Source: Paenibacillus tyrphae (GTDB lineage: Bacteria > Bacillota > Bacilli > Paenibacillales > NBRC-103111). Taken from it: a DNA stretch of 64,000 nucleotides. Where the stretch lies: NCBI RefSeq assembly GCF_000722545.1, contig NZ_JNVM01000002.1:179475-243474 (forward strand), read 5' to 3'. The notes below the pieces were generated by a model that saw only the letters and a program-made list of their open reading frames with translations, did not search any database and was not told the origin of the DNA. Positions 59,701-63,906 of the stretch are shown here, in pieces. The position numbers were made by a program, and so were the translations under genes. How positions within the stretch are numbered: position 1 is the first letter of the stretch; every line of letters starts with the position of its first letter.

Positions 59701-60155
59701 GAGGAAAAATCAAGTTTATCTGTAAATAAAACCGTTTGCTTCATCGCTTCGAACGAATGTTGCAGTTCGCTTTGTCCGACGTACTTCTCCAGATGGTCCA
59801 GCGCTTTGGCATCGCTCATCAGATAAGGCCGGTTCAGCATCCCCCATATTTTGAACAGCTTCATTTTGTGCTCGTCGTTGTTGCCTACCGTGACGGGCAC
59901 CGGAATGATGCCTCCGAGCAGGCAGCCCCAGAACACCGACAAGAACGTGCGGTTATCGTCGATCTGCATCAGCAATTCATCCCCGGGCTTCATGCCGCTG
60001 CTCTGCAGCTCGTGCAGCGCGCAGAGCGCCCGGTCGAACAAGGTGCCGTAAGACTCGTACTCTTCCTCCCGGTCTCCGGAAATGTAAGTGATGCCTCTTG
60101 TTGCCAGCTTGCTTCGGTCCTGCAGGACGTCGATTAACGTTTGAAACTGATCCAT
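38727..60155 (-). CDS. Giant iturin-type hybrid PKS-NRPS making a beta-amino-fatty-acyl peptide
   Basis: About 7,142 aa from the ATG at 60155 (GGAGG 6 nt before; TTG at 60170 rejected). Order, with active-site residues: fatty acyl-AMP ligase (1-590); ACP1 Ser614; KS Cys844 (TACSSS, EAHGTGT, NIGH); ACP2 Ser1337; PLP aminotransferase Lys1811; C1 His2138; A remnant (about 2465-2610); PCP1 Ser2660; C2 His2840, A1 Asp3356, PCP2 Ser3718; C3 His3901, A2 Asp4413, PCP3 Ser4752; C4 His4944, A3 Asp5464, PCP4 Ser5820; E His6002; C5 (6479-6480 Asp-Gln instead of His-His); PCP5 Ser6858; TE Ser6981. There is no AT; the adjacent transacylase supplies malonyl groups. The start matches MycA/ItuA and should give a beta-amino fatty acid. 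Pocket codes by eye: A1 D-L-K-N-F-G-T-D-V (unassigned); A2 D-A-W-T-I-A-N-I-C (nine-position match to Phe except one); A3 D-V-A-D-I-G-S-V-D (Orn-like or other basic residue, epimerised by E). The TE probably cyclises. Confidence 0.93.
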   Translation of the reverse strand: MDQFQTLIDVLQDRSKLATRGITYISGDREEEYESYGTLFDRALCALHELQSSGMKPGDELLMQIDDNRTFLSVFWGCLLGGIIPVPVTVGNNDEHKMKLFKIWGMLNRPYLMSDAKALDHLEKYVGQSELQHSFEAMKQTVLFTDKLDFSSQNRGVIYPAKAEQLAFIQFSSGSTGDPKGVMLTHENLVHNIRDAALGAHMDERDGYLGWMPLTHDLGLIAFHLTCVIGNANQYIMPTALFIRRPTLWLKKASEHQVTQICSPNFGYKFFLAQYKPETAADWDLSHIRIVYNGAEPISTEVCDQFLDAMEKHGLQRSAMLCVYGMAEACVGLSYPPLEEMYLPVHLNRERLNIGEAVVPIEPSDNRCVTFVDVGSPFASSHIRICGDDDTVLADNVIGHIQISGKNVTGGYYNNPQATAKVMTADGWLKTGDLGFMRSGRLVITGRAKDIIFVNGQNVYPHDIERVAEEVDGVELGKVAVCGVHDAEARQDRIVVLVMHTKKVGDFAPVAQRLRKHLNYRGGWELHDIVPIRRIPKTTSGKVQRFKLAQEYEAGQFQPVSKQLAELLRKEKEARPVAIPQNEVERKLLDICKQILQTDAIGTDESYFDLGANSLQLTQMAEQLESQLGVNIAVTDFFSYPTIAKLAAYIAEGEQEASAEHEPEAGDPRDRDIAIIGMAGKFPQADTLEQFWANLAEGKDCIGPFNEKRTKDAESYIAHLHTGDRDLRPVEGGYLDEIDTFDYSFFRLTPREASLMDPNQRLFLQTAWSAIEDAGYGGTPLSGKKVGVYVGFSKTSFEYERLLTEVAPEALPHFVIGNLPSIISSRIAYLLDLKGPAVTVDTACSSSLVAVHLACQAILGGDCEMALAGGVKTIMLPHKAGIGMESSDDRARAFDDNSDGTGWGEGVGAVLLKPLRKAVQDGDNIVAVIKGSAINQDGSTVGISAPNASSQAEVIAQAWRSARVDPETITYIEAHGTGTKLGDPVEIDGLTKAFRKQTQRKQFCALGTVKTNIGHLYEAAGIAGLIKAVLSLQHRQIAPLVHFRQPNSKISFEESPVYPNTELKNWQPDGIPRRCGISSFGFSGTNCHMVLEEYAPDNTAPELPSSPDSGPMLLTLSARSETALRAMVGRYAELFERLPELDMRSVCFTANTGRSHLTHRIAVTAAGAAELRTKVIRLHSEGLAEEGVYRSGSGGTAESTSGETETGLLRWDTLEGVAQVAQEYVRGAKIDWSSLYADRRYPRVSLPTYPFERKRCWIDVPAVRPGRSNKTATLAAIAEIAEERVKPMNDHSGTEAVSDLHRQSVRISLMQMIRNVSQLDMDELQPQTHFLELGLDSIVLTQVQHGIKNTFGLDIPMNSFFESLTNLELLTDYIAQHPALTQPLVPQVREEGNRLAEVGGAVAQPSSQAPAPASGDWEAPLAAAEPHLPLPGSAASAGVERIMEQQLRLMSQQLDMLRLHPAPSPAVLREQAALPVPSVVSRPDSLVHADASREVAAASSVSAVRQPDSAEAKPFAPFKTIDVKARESMPFRQEKHLRDLIERYTARTRRTKEYTQRYRPVYANNRNVAGFRPVLKEMVYQIVAERAEGSKIWDLDGNEYIDLTMGFGVNLFGHNPDFIREKIEAGLQNGMCVGPMSNLAGQVAEGICKMTGVDRIALFNTGTEAVMVALRLARAATGRAKVVLFAGSYHGTFDGVLALGSAGADQEHSVPLAPGILQHMVDDVVVLNYGTEEALAYLRAHAHELAAVLVEPVQSRRPDFQPQAFLTEIRRITAQSGTAFIFDEVITGFRVHSGGAQAWFGIQADLVTYGKVIGGGMPIGIVGGKAAFMDGIDGGFWRFGDDSYPRQEERRTFVAGTFCHHPLAMAAALAVLEKLEQSGGKLQAKLNARTAALAAELNDYFVQDNVPMKIVHFGSLFRFVLKGDLELFFYHMLDKGVYIWEGRNCFLSTAHSESDIRRIVQAVKDSIRELRDGGFLPDVPPDGSGPGKWSVPRTESRDKGQDAVIALTPEQKQLWFASMSGRSEAQSLHETALLRLRGPLHIEAWSEAVNAVVRRHEALRTYMSGDGETQVVAPEMTIRIRLFDVSDFAVGAQKQRQREWLDRNAEAPFAMSAGEPLFRICLLKKSKDEHIALFTFHHLIADGWSMGVFIQELERIYSALVRQESWALPTPAAFRDYAAWQRHKLEQPESREAAAYWAALSDRRLPVLELPSLRRGTSVPTSRGGRHTVMLDSRLAKELKTASIRLGSSLFVTLLSAFQLFLHRLTGLQQITVGIPTAGQAQMEAFSLVGNCVNLLPVASEVKPELTFAEYAQAVKNGMNEIEPFQPYSFAALAERGLGHLPAITAVFNMDRLPRLRFHELDAELLPNPISYSKYELFLNAIEIGSELRLDFDYSADLFPAETVRTWTRYYVHLLHTIAQEQSLHISGLSLLDDGEIAQKWAAWAALADAEGSYPCVLDAYLQPVPSGTMGELYIVRPADGSSRNSRDSFLRTGEWVHYAEDGKLTPVGKTSRFVRLRGHQVNLQQLEEHVRRAFGLRACVFTVRSEADTDTAADLTAYIVVDPSHPWEESGLKQAMSAALPDYTQPRYVVKMASLPLMPSGEPDWAQLPEPGEGGGFASASDVHGGDVTEETLVRIWKEVLGAANVGRRDNFFQLGGDSLKATVILSRVNKEFQVHIPLGHLFELQTIDELVRYIRGGEKSAYAPIEPVEPQEAYPVSSSQKRMYVLHQQGDSTTYNISGQLKIEGELDTARLIEALRHVFGRHESLRTYFVLEDGEIVQKISPDAVLDVQVTRISEEEADEARARFVRPFDLGLAPLFRAELLQFAVDRFMLLVDMHHAVADGFSMAVLLDELLQTYQGRQLAPRNVHYKDYAVWQQNRIAEGAFEQQEAYWLSELGGELPVLNMPTDYPRPQLQSFEGDTFSQKLDPELTASLYKLAQESGTTLYMVLLAAYNVLLANYSGQDDIIVGTPVSGRKHADTEAVIGMFVGTLAMRNRPKRELVFGEFLQDVKRQSLLAFEHQDYPFDELTEKLELVRDLSRNPIFDTMFMLQNEAVHTLEASGLTFESEELNPGVSKFDFSLSVTADKAGLSCTWEYATKLFKPETIRRMAEHYVRVLEGVINGQELRLSDIDMLTDAEKRQLQRVSGETALSYPAVGTICERFEQQAARTPERTALVFGGRTISYGELNCQANRLAHRLQALGVGPDTPVGVCLDRSPELVAGLLAVLKAGGAYVPLDPALPSERLGYMTERAGVKAFVTKLAWAEGLAVRPDLAVVCLDDGTAGLEAEPEHNPDSKAGSGHLMYVIFTSGSTGTPKGASVYRSGFENLLQWYTCEFAMMEEDRVLMISSPSFDLTQKNIFAPLVTGGQLVLLPSGPYDAGEVVSLIERHGITLLNGTPSAFYPLLDITASARYGPLATLRHVFLGGEPIAADRLTAWTASEACRAEVVNTYGPTECTDVTVYGRLTNMPSLVGKPVPIGHPVAGTRVYILNRELGLQPMGLPGELCIAGVQVGGGYVGDAELTADKFVANPYGDELAPVLYRTGDLARYLPDGTIEYLGRIDHQVKLRGYRIEPGEIEAALRECAGVKDAFVMTREDLPGDVRLVAYAVPEEEAREGAASDSELPGLWRSELRRKLPDYMVPTAIVVMAELPLSPNGKVDRKALPAPEVGLVTDAEYVAPRTPVEAKLSELWKEVLGLSAAVGVKDNFFDLGGHSLRATTLGAKIHQSLNVSLSLRQMFQHPTLELMAQAIEQLQPSPYGDIPVAGQQDAYPLSSAQKRLYILSQLEGAATSYNMPGELLMEGELVAARLEAAFRGLLRRHATLRTSFELAADGEPVQRIAETADFTLERIQVSGEGEAEAAITGFIRPFDLGKAPLLRAALVEEAPQRHRLLFDMHHLISDGVSMNILLEELAQLYEGNELTALRIQYKDYAVWQQVDSDSERMSTQEAYWLERLGGELPILELPTDYARPPVRSFSGGTLSFAIDSRQADGLKRLGSQAGATLFMVLLAAYTTLLSKYSGQEDMIVGTPIAGRPHADLQPMIGMFAGTLALRSYPAGEKTFLDYLQEVKELALRAYENQDYPFETLVEKLNMKRDMSRNPVFDTMFVLQNTETVVPGFTSLCVSPHESEHPIVKFDLTFTAAEEAGGIAFSIEYGDRLFQRETISRMARHFIQLIEEIIQTPEAKLSSLNILTVHELAQILETFNETALPYPADMTIHGLFERQAALTPDQIAVVFEDRQLTYRELDERANRLARTLLAKGVAAEQLVAIMTERSLDMVTAVLGVMKAGGAYVPVDPEYPEERIRYMLGDSGARLLLTQSHLRERTAFGGELLLLDDERSYSGDASRPGVAVGPHQLAYVIYTSGTTGKPKGVMVEHQGVCNNKLFFEQSLHITTKDRIVQFASFSFDASCWEMTMGLLTGAALYVPDASVIADYRLFEQYVRDHGITVATLPPTYAVYLNPEHMPELRTLITAGSASSGELVQQWKDHVRYFNNYGPTEDSICSTAWSYTDHSRIEKTVPIGRPIPNHQVFILSAHNGLVPIGVAGELCVAGIGLARGYLNRPDLTADKFMPVPFAPERRMYRTGDLARWLPDGSIEYLGRIDHQVKIRGYRIELGEIEAQLLKVAAVQEAIVLARTDETGQTYLCAYFTADGEQTSGALRSELARELPGYMVPSFLVQLEEMPLTPNGKIDRQALPAPEGIVPTGAEYAAPRTPVESKLAELWQEVLGVPSVGIRDNFFELGGHSLRAMRLAAHIQKELHVNVPLQDVFGTPTIEQLAAVIEGLQQQTFTVIPVAPVQSYYPVSSAQKRLYVLQQFEGGETSYNMPGVMLLEGSLDREWFEEAFRGLIRRHETLRTGFELVDGEPFQRVYPESEVAFAVDYAESNGGETDTLERIRRFVRPFDLRQPPLLRVGLIRLDQDKPGAEPERHLLLFDMHHIVSDGLSMGILINEFGRLYGGETLPPLRIHYKDFAAWQQAELTGQRMSSQEAYWLNVFQGELPVLDMPTDYARPAVQRFEGGLVPFALGSQRSDALRQLASATGTTLYMVTLAAYTALLYKYTGQEDIVVGTPVAGRTHADVDGLIGMFVGTLALRSYPVGEKTFLDYLQGVKGMSLQAFEHQDYPFEALVEKVGVTRDLSRHALFDTMFDMQHEVVEQRTVRGLELKPYEMESKTAKFDLSFQIAEEETGALTGSIEYASSLYSVHTIRRMAGHFMQLIDGILAAPEAKLSSFEIVTPEEKALLTGASADSGVGAASCDWQEKTIHQLLEEEAERTPDQVAVICEDERLTYRELNEQANRLARTLRAKGVRPDQTVGIMAERSLAMVVGMFGILKAGAAYVPIDPDYPEERVRYMLDDSGAQLLLLTHHRLQERAADAAEKVLFLDAAEAYDADGTNLVPAAQPHHLAYVIYTSGTTGKPKGVMIEHRQVIALSEAWREEYRLREEPVRLLQWASFSFDVFTADIVRSLLNGGQLIVCPGYARHDPEAIYGLLRQHRVTMFDATPALVIPLMNDVYEHGRDIGFLKTLIVGSDQCPVGDFQQLNDRFGASIRIVNSYGVTEACVDSSYYVQQTGDVGSHLYPHEYRSLPIGKPYPGVRMYILSAAMALQPAGVPGELYIGGRGVARGYLNRPELTAEKFVDDPFEPGGRMYRTGDAARWLPDGNIEYLGRLDDQVKIRGYRIELGEVEAQLLKTEFVQEAVVIAREDEAGQKQLCAYVVSDRELAIGELRKSLSQTLPDYMIPSFFVQLPQLPLTPNGKVDRKALPAPKESMAAGTDYVAPRTAVEQALASVWQAVLGIEKVGVNDRFFALGGDSIKAIQVSAKLHQAGYKVEMRHLFAHPSIAELSVHVRPITRTADQGEAKGSARLTPIQAWFFGQNDAAPHHYNQAIMLYREQGYDEAALRKTVRKLAEHHDALRTVFRRTEDGYTAWTRGIDEGELYALEVMDFRKAADNVAQAIEAIANEIQSGIELDTGPLMKLGLFRCADGDHLLIVIHHLVVDGVSWRILLEDLASGYEQAVSGQAIRLPDKTDAFRTWAEKLAGYANSPAIEAERPYWQQLDQLECKPLPRDFAQAGQEQAYGLMRDSETVTVQWTREETELLLKRAHRAYNTDINDLLLAALGMAVYRWTGIERVWVSLEGHGRESILPDIDITRTVGWFTSEYPVALEMGAGGGLGDSDTLAYRIKRVKDSLRQIPNKGIGYGILKYLSEASEDARDAAKPEISFNYLGQFDQDLTHNALQVSPFACGSEISGQTERSHALDISGGIAGGELTFTVSYSGKQNRRETMERLAGLLHTSLQDIIAHCAAKERPELTPSDVVFKGLTATERLRRIGEIESVYPLTPMQQGILYHRLLDPESEAYLGQTVFTVRGSLNIRAFKQSLDAIMQRHDALRTNFYSGWNGLPLQVVFRNNPAGFVYEDVRERKESEQEAHIHALTKADKARGFELSEEPLLRVSILRTGNETYRFLWSFDQIVIDGRDMGRIIEEVFAAYSAYRKQARPELGAVTPYRRYIEWLEGQDLAAASAYWSHYLAGYRHQAVLPRVRAQEQQEAGYTAERLISSLGKRLTRKLRDTAKRYRVTVNTLLQTSWGLLLQAYNGTDDVVFGTVVPVRPAHVPGMQTMIGVCGNTIPVRIRSEAGATVADVLRSVQEQEAASEKYAMHPLYEIQALSDPKRELINHLLVFETDSQPLVAAEAAAKGAGLEMAGFQNEGRTSYDLTVIMQVGDDMRIRFDYNAQVYEHEAMERLQGHWMRIVEQLAANPDVRVQEIQLLSPAEQEHWLAGLVGTAAELPQGATVHSLSMEGAANAFALAEYVAPRTPVEAKLAELWQEVLGVPRIGVKDRFFEFGGHSIQAMQLTEKVNAVMEAELSLRAVIGAQTIEEMAALLSSGLAQDDGDGPMKLNERGRMNVFCFPPSAGYGLVYSEMARMLEDQYVVYAFDFIEGWRHEEELLNRYVDAIVSVQREAPYVLLGYSLGGSLAYQVAKTMERRGYAVTDILLLDADRRDGTKKLSGEELERGVDAMLEIVSERNASFLANRDDWEKARSKILAYGTYSGQLINDGVVRANLHAFITEIEAARAEDWNETTTEEVVEYALIGGHLDIFEPANIEHNVHAIRLVLQDIVRGATLGADSVR
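39661..40750 (-). other. Degenerate terminal C domain core and A-domain deletion scar in the giant synthetase
   Basis: At 40716-40721 the HHxxxDG motif reads DQIVIDG, so both histidines are replaced. Between this C domain and the last carrier, at 39661-39780, an A-domain opening (TAAELPQGATVHSL) joins, after about 14 residues, the segment EYVAPRTPVEAK that normally follows an A domain. About 500 residues of A domain are absent. Confidence 0.88.
52320..52760 (-). other. A-domain remnant (C-terminal subdomain only) in the first NRPS module
   Basis: After C1 the protein lacks the whole N-terminal A subdomain (motifs A1-A6, including the P-loop). Only degraded A7-A10 remain: TGEWVHY for TGDLARY, GKTSRFVRLRGHQVNLQQLEE for the A8 loop, and SGEPDWAQLP for NGKVDRKALP, with the catalytic lysine changed to Glu. 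Confidence 0.88.
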
Positions 60156-60181
60156 CGTATCCCTCCGCAACTAGGTTGAAG

Positions 60182-61360
60182 TCATAGAGAACGCTTTTTT
60201 CCTTCCGGTCCCCGCTTGGTCTGCAGTACAAGATTCATGCAATCCAATGCTTCCTTTCTTTGCGCATGAGCCTGAGCTCCTGTGATACCGCTTTCTTTTT
60301 CATTTTGCAGCATTTCCTTCAGCCTGCGCACAGGCTGCATCACGCCGGTATGGTACTCCTCCTCGTTCCAATTGGCATTGGGCGCAGCTACCGCTTCCGA
60401 CAGGCAACGGGCTATAAAATCGTGAAGCGGAAACAGCCGGGCCAATTGGACGGCGTCCTCTTCCCGCTCGAAAGCGAACGTCCGGATCTTATCGGTCATA
60501 TCTTTCGCCAAATTTTTCAAGACGGACCGTGGACCTAATTCGACGGCCAGCTCCACCTTCTGCTCCTCCAAATACCGCATCGTTTGCAGCCATTTGACTG
60601 GATGTGTCATCTGTAAGATCAAGCCGTCCCGGATTTGCTCCGCATTGGCATACGGGAGCGCCGTCACGTTGGATATGACCGGCCATTGGCTTTCCCGGAA
60701 CGTATACTTTCGCATCACGCCGGACAAACGCTCCGCAGCTTGCGACATCAGCGGACTGTGAAACGGACCGCTGACCTGCAAACGGGTAACTTGAGCGCCT
60801 CTCAGCTCCGCTGCGATCGTTACCCGGGCAACGGCTGCTTGATGGCCTGTCAGCACATACTGCCGTGGCGAATTGTAGCAACCGATGGCAACGGGCTGAT
60901 CCGGCAACGAATGCTTTTCGCACAATGCTTCCAGCGTCTCAAGCGCCACGCCCCGCACGGCGGCCATTTCGCCCAGACCGGCATCGGCGGCCTCCTGCAT
61001 AGCAATTCCCCGCTGCTGCACCAGGCGCAAGGCGTCCGCAAACGAGAGAACACCGCTGCTCACCAGCGCGGAGTATTCCCCGAGGCTGTGTCCGGCGGAA
61101 AGCACGGGAACGATGCCGATCTCTTGCCTGTACTGTTCCAAGGCAATGACGCTTACCGTCAGCAGAGCCGGCTGCGTATACTCCGTTCTCGACAGTATGG
61201 CGGCGCTGCCTTCGGTGCAGATCGACTTCAAGTCATACCCGAGGATGTCATTCGCTTCCTCGAACCATCGGTCGGCGCCTTGAAATTTTTTGGACCAAAC
61301 TTTGCCCATTCCTTCGTATTGGGACCCTTGACCTGGAAATAGTAAGGCGACACGCTTCAT
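60182..61360 (-). CDS. Malonyl-CoA:ACP transacylase, trans-acting (FenF/ItuD type)
   Basis: 392 aa from the ATG at 61360 (AAAGGGG upstream; a longer frame to 61396 lacks a site). It is a FabD-like acyltransferase with VALLFPGQGSQYEGMG, the nucleophile Ser in GHSLGEYSAL, Arg in QQRGIAMQ and the catalytic His in VSGPFHSPLM. It is longer than FabD because of a C-terminal tail of about 80 residues. It lies 26 bp before the giant gene, whose KS lacks a built-in acyltransferase, exactly as FenF/ItuD precede MycA/ItuA in Bacillus. It should load malonyl on ACP2 for the single elongation step. Confidence 0.93.
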   Translation of the reverse strand: MKRVALLFPGQGSQYEGMGKVWSKKFQGADRWFEEANDILGYDLKSICTEGSAAILSRTEYTQPALLTVSVIALEQYRQEIGIVPVLSAGHSLGEYSALVSSGVLSFADALRLVQQRGIAMQEAADAGLGEMAAVRGVALETLEALCEKHSLPDQPVAIGCYNSPRQYVLTGHQAAVARVTIAAELRGAQVTRLQVSGPFHSPLMSQAAERLSGVMRKYTFRESQWPVISNVTALPYANAEQIRDGLILQMTHPVKWLQTMRYLEEQKVELAVELGPRSVLKNLAKDMTDKIRTFAFEREEDAVQLARLFPLHDFIARCLSEAVAAPNANWNEEEYHTGVMQPVRRLKEMLQNEKESGITGAQAHAQRKEALDCMNLVLQTKRGPEGKKRSL

Positions 61361-61696
61361 GTCTAACCCCTTTCCGAGCACCGACATAAGAACCATGGAA
61401 TGCTTCTACAAGAAGCTGTTAGCTAAATCGTAGGATGAGTGATTTACAAATGAAAACGAAATAGGAAATGCAGTATGCTGAAGTCACGAAGCTGAGGAGT
61501 GAGTGATGGAGGGTGCATGTTTCAAACAAAAAACCATTAACTGCCATTAAATCTTGATTCATGTAATTATTAAATATATTACATATTTTATGATAGATTA
61601 TAAGATAGAGCACAAAGATGTCAATCCAATTAATTACAAATTAAGAATTAATTCATAAATAATTTAGGCAACATAACCGCCAGTAGGACGGTTACG
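61361..61696. other. AT-rich leader and promoter region of the lipopeptide operon
   Basis: No convincing gene is seen. The segment carries a consensus promoter at 61597-61624, which leaves an untranslated leader of about 230 nt before the transacylase start. No riboswitch or terminator-like hairpin was recognised in the leader. Confidence 0.55.
61597..61624 (-). promoter_or_regulatory. Consensus sigma-A promoter of the lipopeptide operon
   Basis: On the minus strand TTGACA (61624-61619) is followed after 16 bp by TATAAT (61602-61597). Both hexamers are perfect. Transcription would start near 61590. Confidence 0.8.
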
Positions 61697-62572
61697 TCAG
61701 CTTCTGAAATAATCGATGACAAAATCCCGGAACCGCTCCGCCGCAGGCGACAGGTAACGTCCTTCGATCCAGCCGATGCCGATCACCCGGCGGCACTCGG
61801 GCCAACGTACGCGCAGGAATGAAATGTTGGCGCGTTCGATTCCTTTCGTGTCGGGGATGACGGCAACGCCAAGCCCGGCCGCGACGAGCCCGGCGATCGT
61901 ATGGACTTCGTCCCCTTCGAATCGGATATCGGGAGCGATTCCGGCTTGCTCGAACAGCTTGTCGGTAATTTTTCGCAGTCCGTAGCCTTTCTTGAACGAA
62001 ATCAGCGGCTCGCTGCGTATTTCCTCCAGCAGAACGGATTCGGAAGCGGCAAGCGGGTGATCTTTAGGAACGATAACAAATAACTCTTCGTTCCATAGCG
62101 AGACCCATTGCATGTGCTTCGTTTCTTGAGGGGCAGCCATACAGAGGTCAATCCCCCCTGCCGAAAGCTGATCCAGAAGGAACTGGGTGCTGTTTTGATG
62201 CAGTTGAAAATGGATCTGCGGGTAAGCCGAGCGAAAGGACCGGATGACATCCGGAATCGAGTGGACGCCGAGCGTATGAAGAAATCCCAAGGATACCTCC
62301 CCATGCTCCGGATGAATCAAATCCTCCAGCTCCCGCTTGCACTCTTGATATTCGCTCATGATCCGGTTGACGCGGTTCAAAAACAGTCGTCCATACCGGT
62401 TGAGCACGATCGCCCGGCCGCTGCGCTCGAAGAGCGGGACGCCGAGCTCTTTCTCCAGCCGGGCAATCGAGCGGCTTAAAGCCGGCTGGGTAATACATAG
62501 CGTCTGCGCCGCTAAGGTCATATGCTGCAAACGGGCAACCGTGTGAAAATACTCGAGCTGCTGCCATTCCAT
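61697..62572 (-). CDS. LysR-family regulator
   Basis: A 291-aa protein. The N-terminal winged helix reads MEWQQLEYFHTVARLQHMTLAAQTLCITQPALSRSIARLEKELGVPLFER, and a periplasmic-binding-like effector domain occupies about 90-290. It is divergent from an MFS transporter gene 122 bp away, an arrangement like B. subtilis yybE-yybF. By family rule it controls that gene and itself in response to a small ligand. It lies upstream of the lipopeptide operon on the same strand, but the operon has its own promoter. Confidence 0.92.
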   Translation of the reverse strand: MEWQQLEYFHTVARLQHMTLAAQTLCITQPALSRSIARLEKELGVPLFERSGRAIVLNRYGRLFLNRVNRIMSEYQECKRELEDLIHPEHGEVSLGFLHTLGVHSIPDVIRSFRSAYPQIHFQLHQNSTQFLLDQLSAGGIDLCMAAPQETKHMQWVSLWNEELFVIVPKDHPLAASESVLLEEIRSEPLISFKKGYGLRKITDKLFEQAGIAPDIRFEGDEVHTIAGLVAAGLGVAVIPDTKGIERANISFLRVRWPECRRVIGIGWIEGRYLSPAAERFRDFVIDYFRS

Positions 62573-62694
62573 TCCGATCCCTCCGTTTTCTCATTACACA
62601 AAAAACATCGTTATAATAAAAACAATGCATTAGACAGCACTCCTTGTCAATCCTATACTTAAATTGTCAATTCAACGGATGGAGGCGCCACAAG

Positions 62695-63906
62695 ATGAAC
62701 TATATCGAACTCGGTAGCCGGGCGCATCGGAAGGCTTCGGTCAGCATGCTGCTGGGGAGCATCGTCACGTTTGCCATATTATACAGTCCGCAGCCGCTTA
62801 TCAGTTTATTTTCGCAGCAGTATCAGCTTTCGCCGGCCACCGCCAGCGCTTCGATTTCGGTAACGACCATCGCCTTGGGGATGAGCTTGCTGTTTTTCAC
62901 AGTCGTCTCCAATATCTGGGGCCGAAAAGGAATCATGAGCCTCTCGCTGCTGCTCACTTCGATATTCGCCATCGCTTCGGCCTTTATTCATGATTTTCAG
63001 GCTTTCCTCGTATTGCGGTTTCTGGAGGGCATCAGCATCGCAGGGTTTCCGTCGATCGCCATGGCTTATTTGAACGAGGAATTTTCGCCCCGGGCCATCG
63101 GGAGAGTCGTCGGGGTCTATGTGGCCGGAACGGCTATAGGCGGTTTCATAGGCCGGATTATCATCGGAGGATTGACCGATCTCTTCAATTGGCAGTTCGC
63201 CATGCTGATGATGGGGATCGTCAGTTTGCTGCTTAGCTTGTGGTTCTGGTTCTATCTCCCGGCCTCCGGCAACTTTACCCCTAGCAAAACGTCCGTACGG
63301 CAGTGGCTTGCCGGGATGCGAGCCAGTCTGGGCGATAAAAATCTGCTGTCCATGTTTGTCACGGGCTTCCTGCTGATGGGCGGTTACATCACGGTATTGA
63401 ACTATATCGGTTACCCGCTTACGCAAGCGCCGTATCATGTCAGCCAAACGATTTTCGGCTTTCTGTTCGTAGTCAATCTGGTAGGGACCTGGAGCTCGAT
63501 CTGGTTCGGGAAGCTGGCGGACCGTTATTCTCGAAGGCGGGTTATCGGCCTTGCGATTGCCATTTTTATTCTGGGCGCACTGATGACGTTAAGCAGCCTT
63601 CTTGCCGTCAAGGTATTGGGGATTGCGGTCGTCGCGTTCGGCTTTTTTGCCGGTCATTCGGTGGCGAGCGGTTGGGTAGGCGTATTGGCGGTAAAAGATT
63701 TCAAAGCGCAGGCTTCTTCCTTTTACTTGCTGTTTTATTATGCGGGGTCGAGTTTGGTCGGCTGGTCGGGCGGCTTCTTTCTGAACCGGTTCGGCTGGAA
63801 CGGTCTGGTTTATTATACTTGCGCCTTGCTGATGGTCTCGATGCTGGTCTCATCGCAGGTGAAGCCGAAAGCAGAAAAGAGGGGGCTCTCCCCCTCAGAA
63901 TGTTGA
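62695..63906 (+). CDS. MFS transporter (YybF-like), divergent from a LysR regulator
   Basis: 403 aa from the ATG at 62695 with GGAGG 9 nt upstream; a longer frame to 62644 is rejected. Twelve membrane helices are predicted. Features include FFTVVSNIWGRKGIMSLSLL (loop 2-3 motif A variant), EGISIAGFPSIAMAYLNEEF, AGTAIGGFIGRIIIGG (motif C region) and WFGKLADRYSRRRVIG (second motif A). It is probably an exporter. It could export the neighbouring lipopeptide or its precursor, but only proximity supports this. Confidence 0.88.
   Translation: MNYIELGSRAHRKASVSMLLGSIVTFAILYSPQPLISLFSQQYQLSPATASASISVTTIALGMSLLFFTVVSNIWGRKGIMSLSLLLTSIFAIASAFIHDFQAFLVLRFLEGISIAGFPSIAMAYLNEEFSPRAIGRVVGVYVAGTAIGGFIGRIIIGGLTDLFNWQFAMLMMGIVSLLLSLWFWFYLPASGNFTPSKTSVRQWLAGMRASLGDKNLLSMFVTGFLLMGGYITVLNYIGYPLTQAPYHVSQTIFGFLFVVNLVGTWSSIWFGKLADRYSRRRVIGLAIAIFILGALMTLSSLLAVKVLGIAVVAFGFFAGHSVASGWVGVLAVKDFKAQASSFYLLFYYAGSSLVGWSGGFFLNRFGWNGLVYYTCALLMVSMLVSSQVKPKAEKRGLSPSEC

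Noticed and set aside
1..61360. Treating the whole window as one biosynthetic cluster
   Set aside because: About 25 kb of catabolic, regulatory and mobile genes separate the two synthetase loci, each has its own leader, and the right locus has its own TE and terminator. A functional link is kept only as a low-interest hypothesis.
61419..61613. Minus-strand 64-codon frame in the lipopeptide leader
   Set aside because: It lies in the AT-rich leader, has no ribosome site and shows a composition expected from non-coding DNA.
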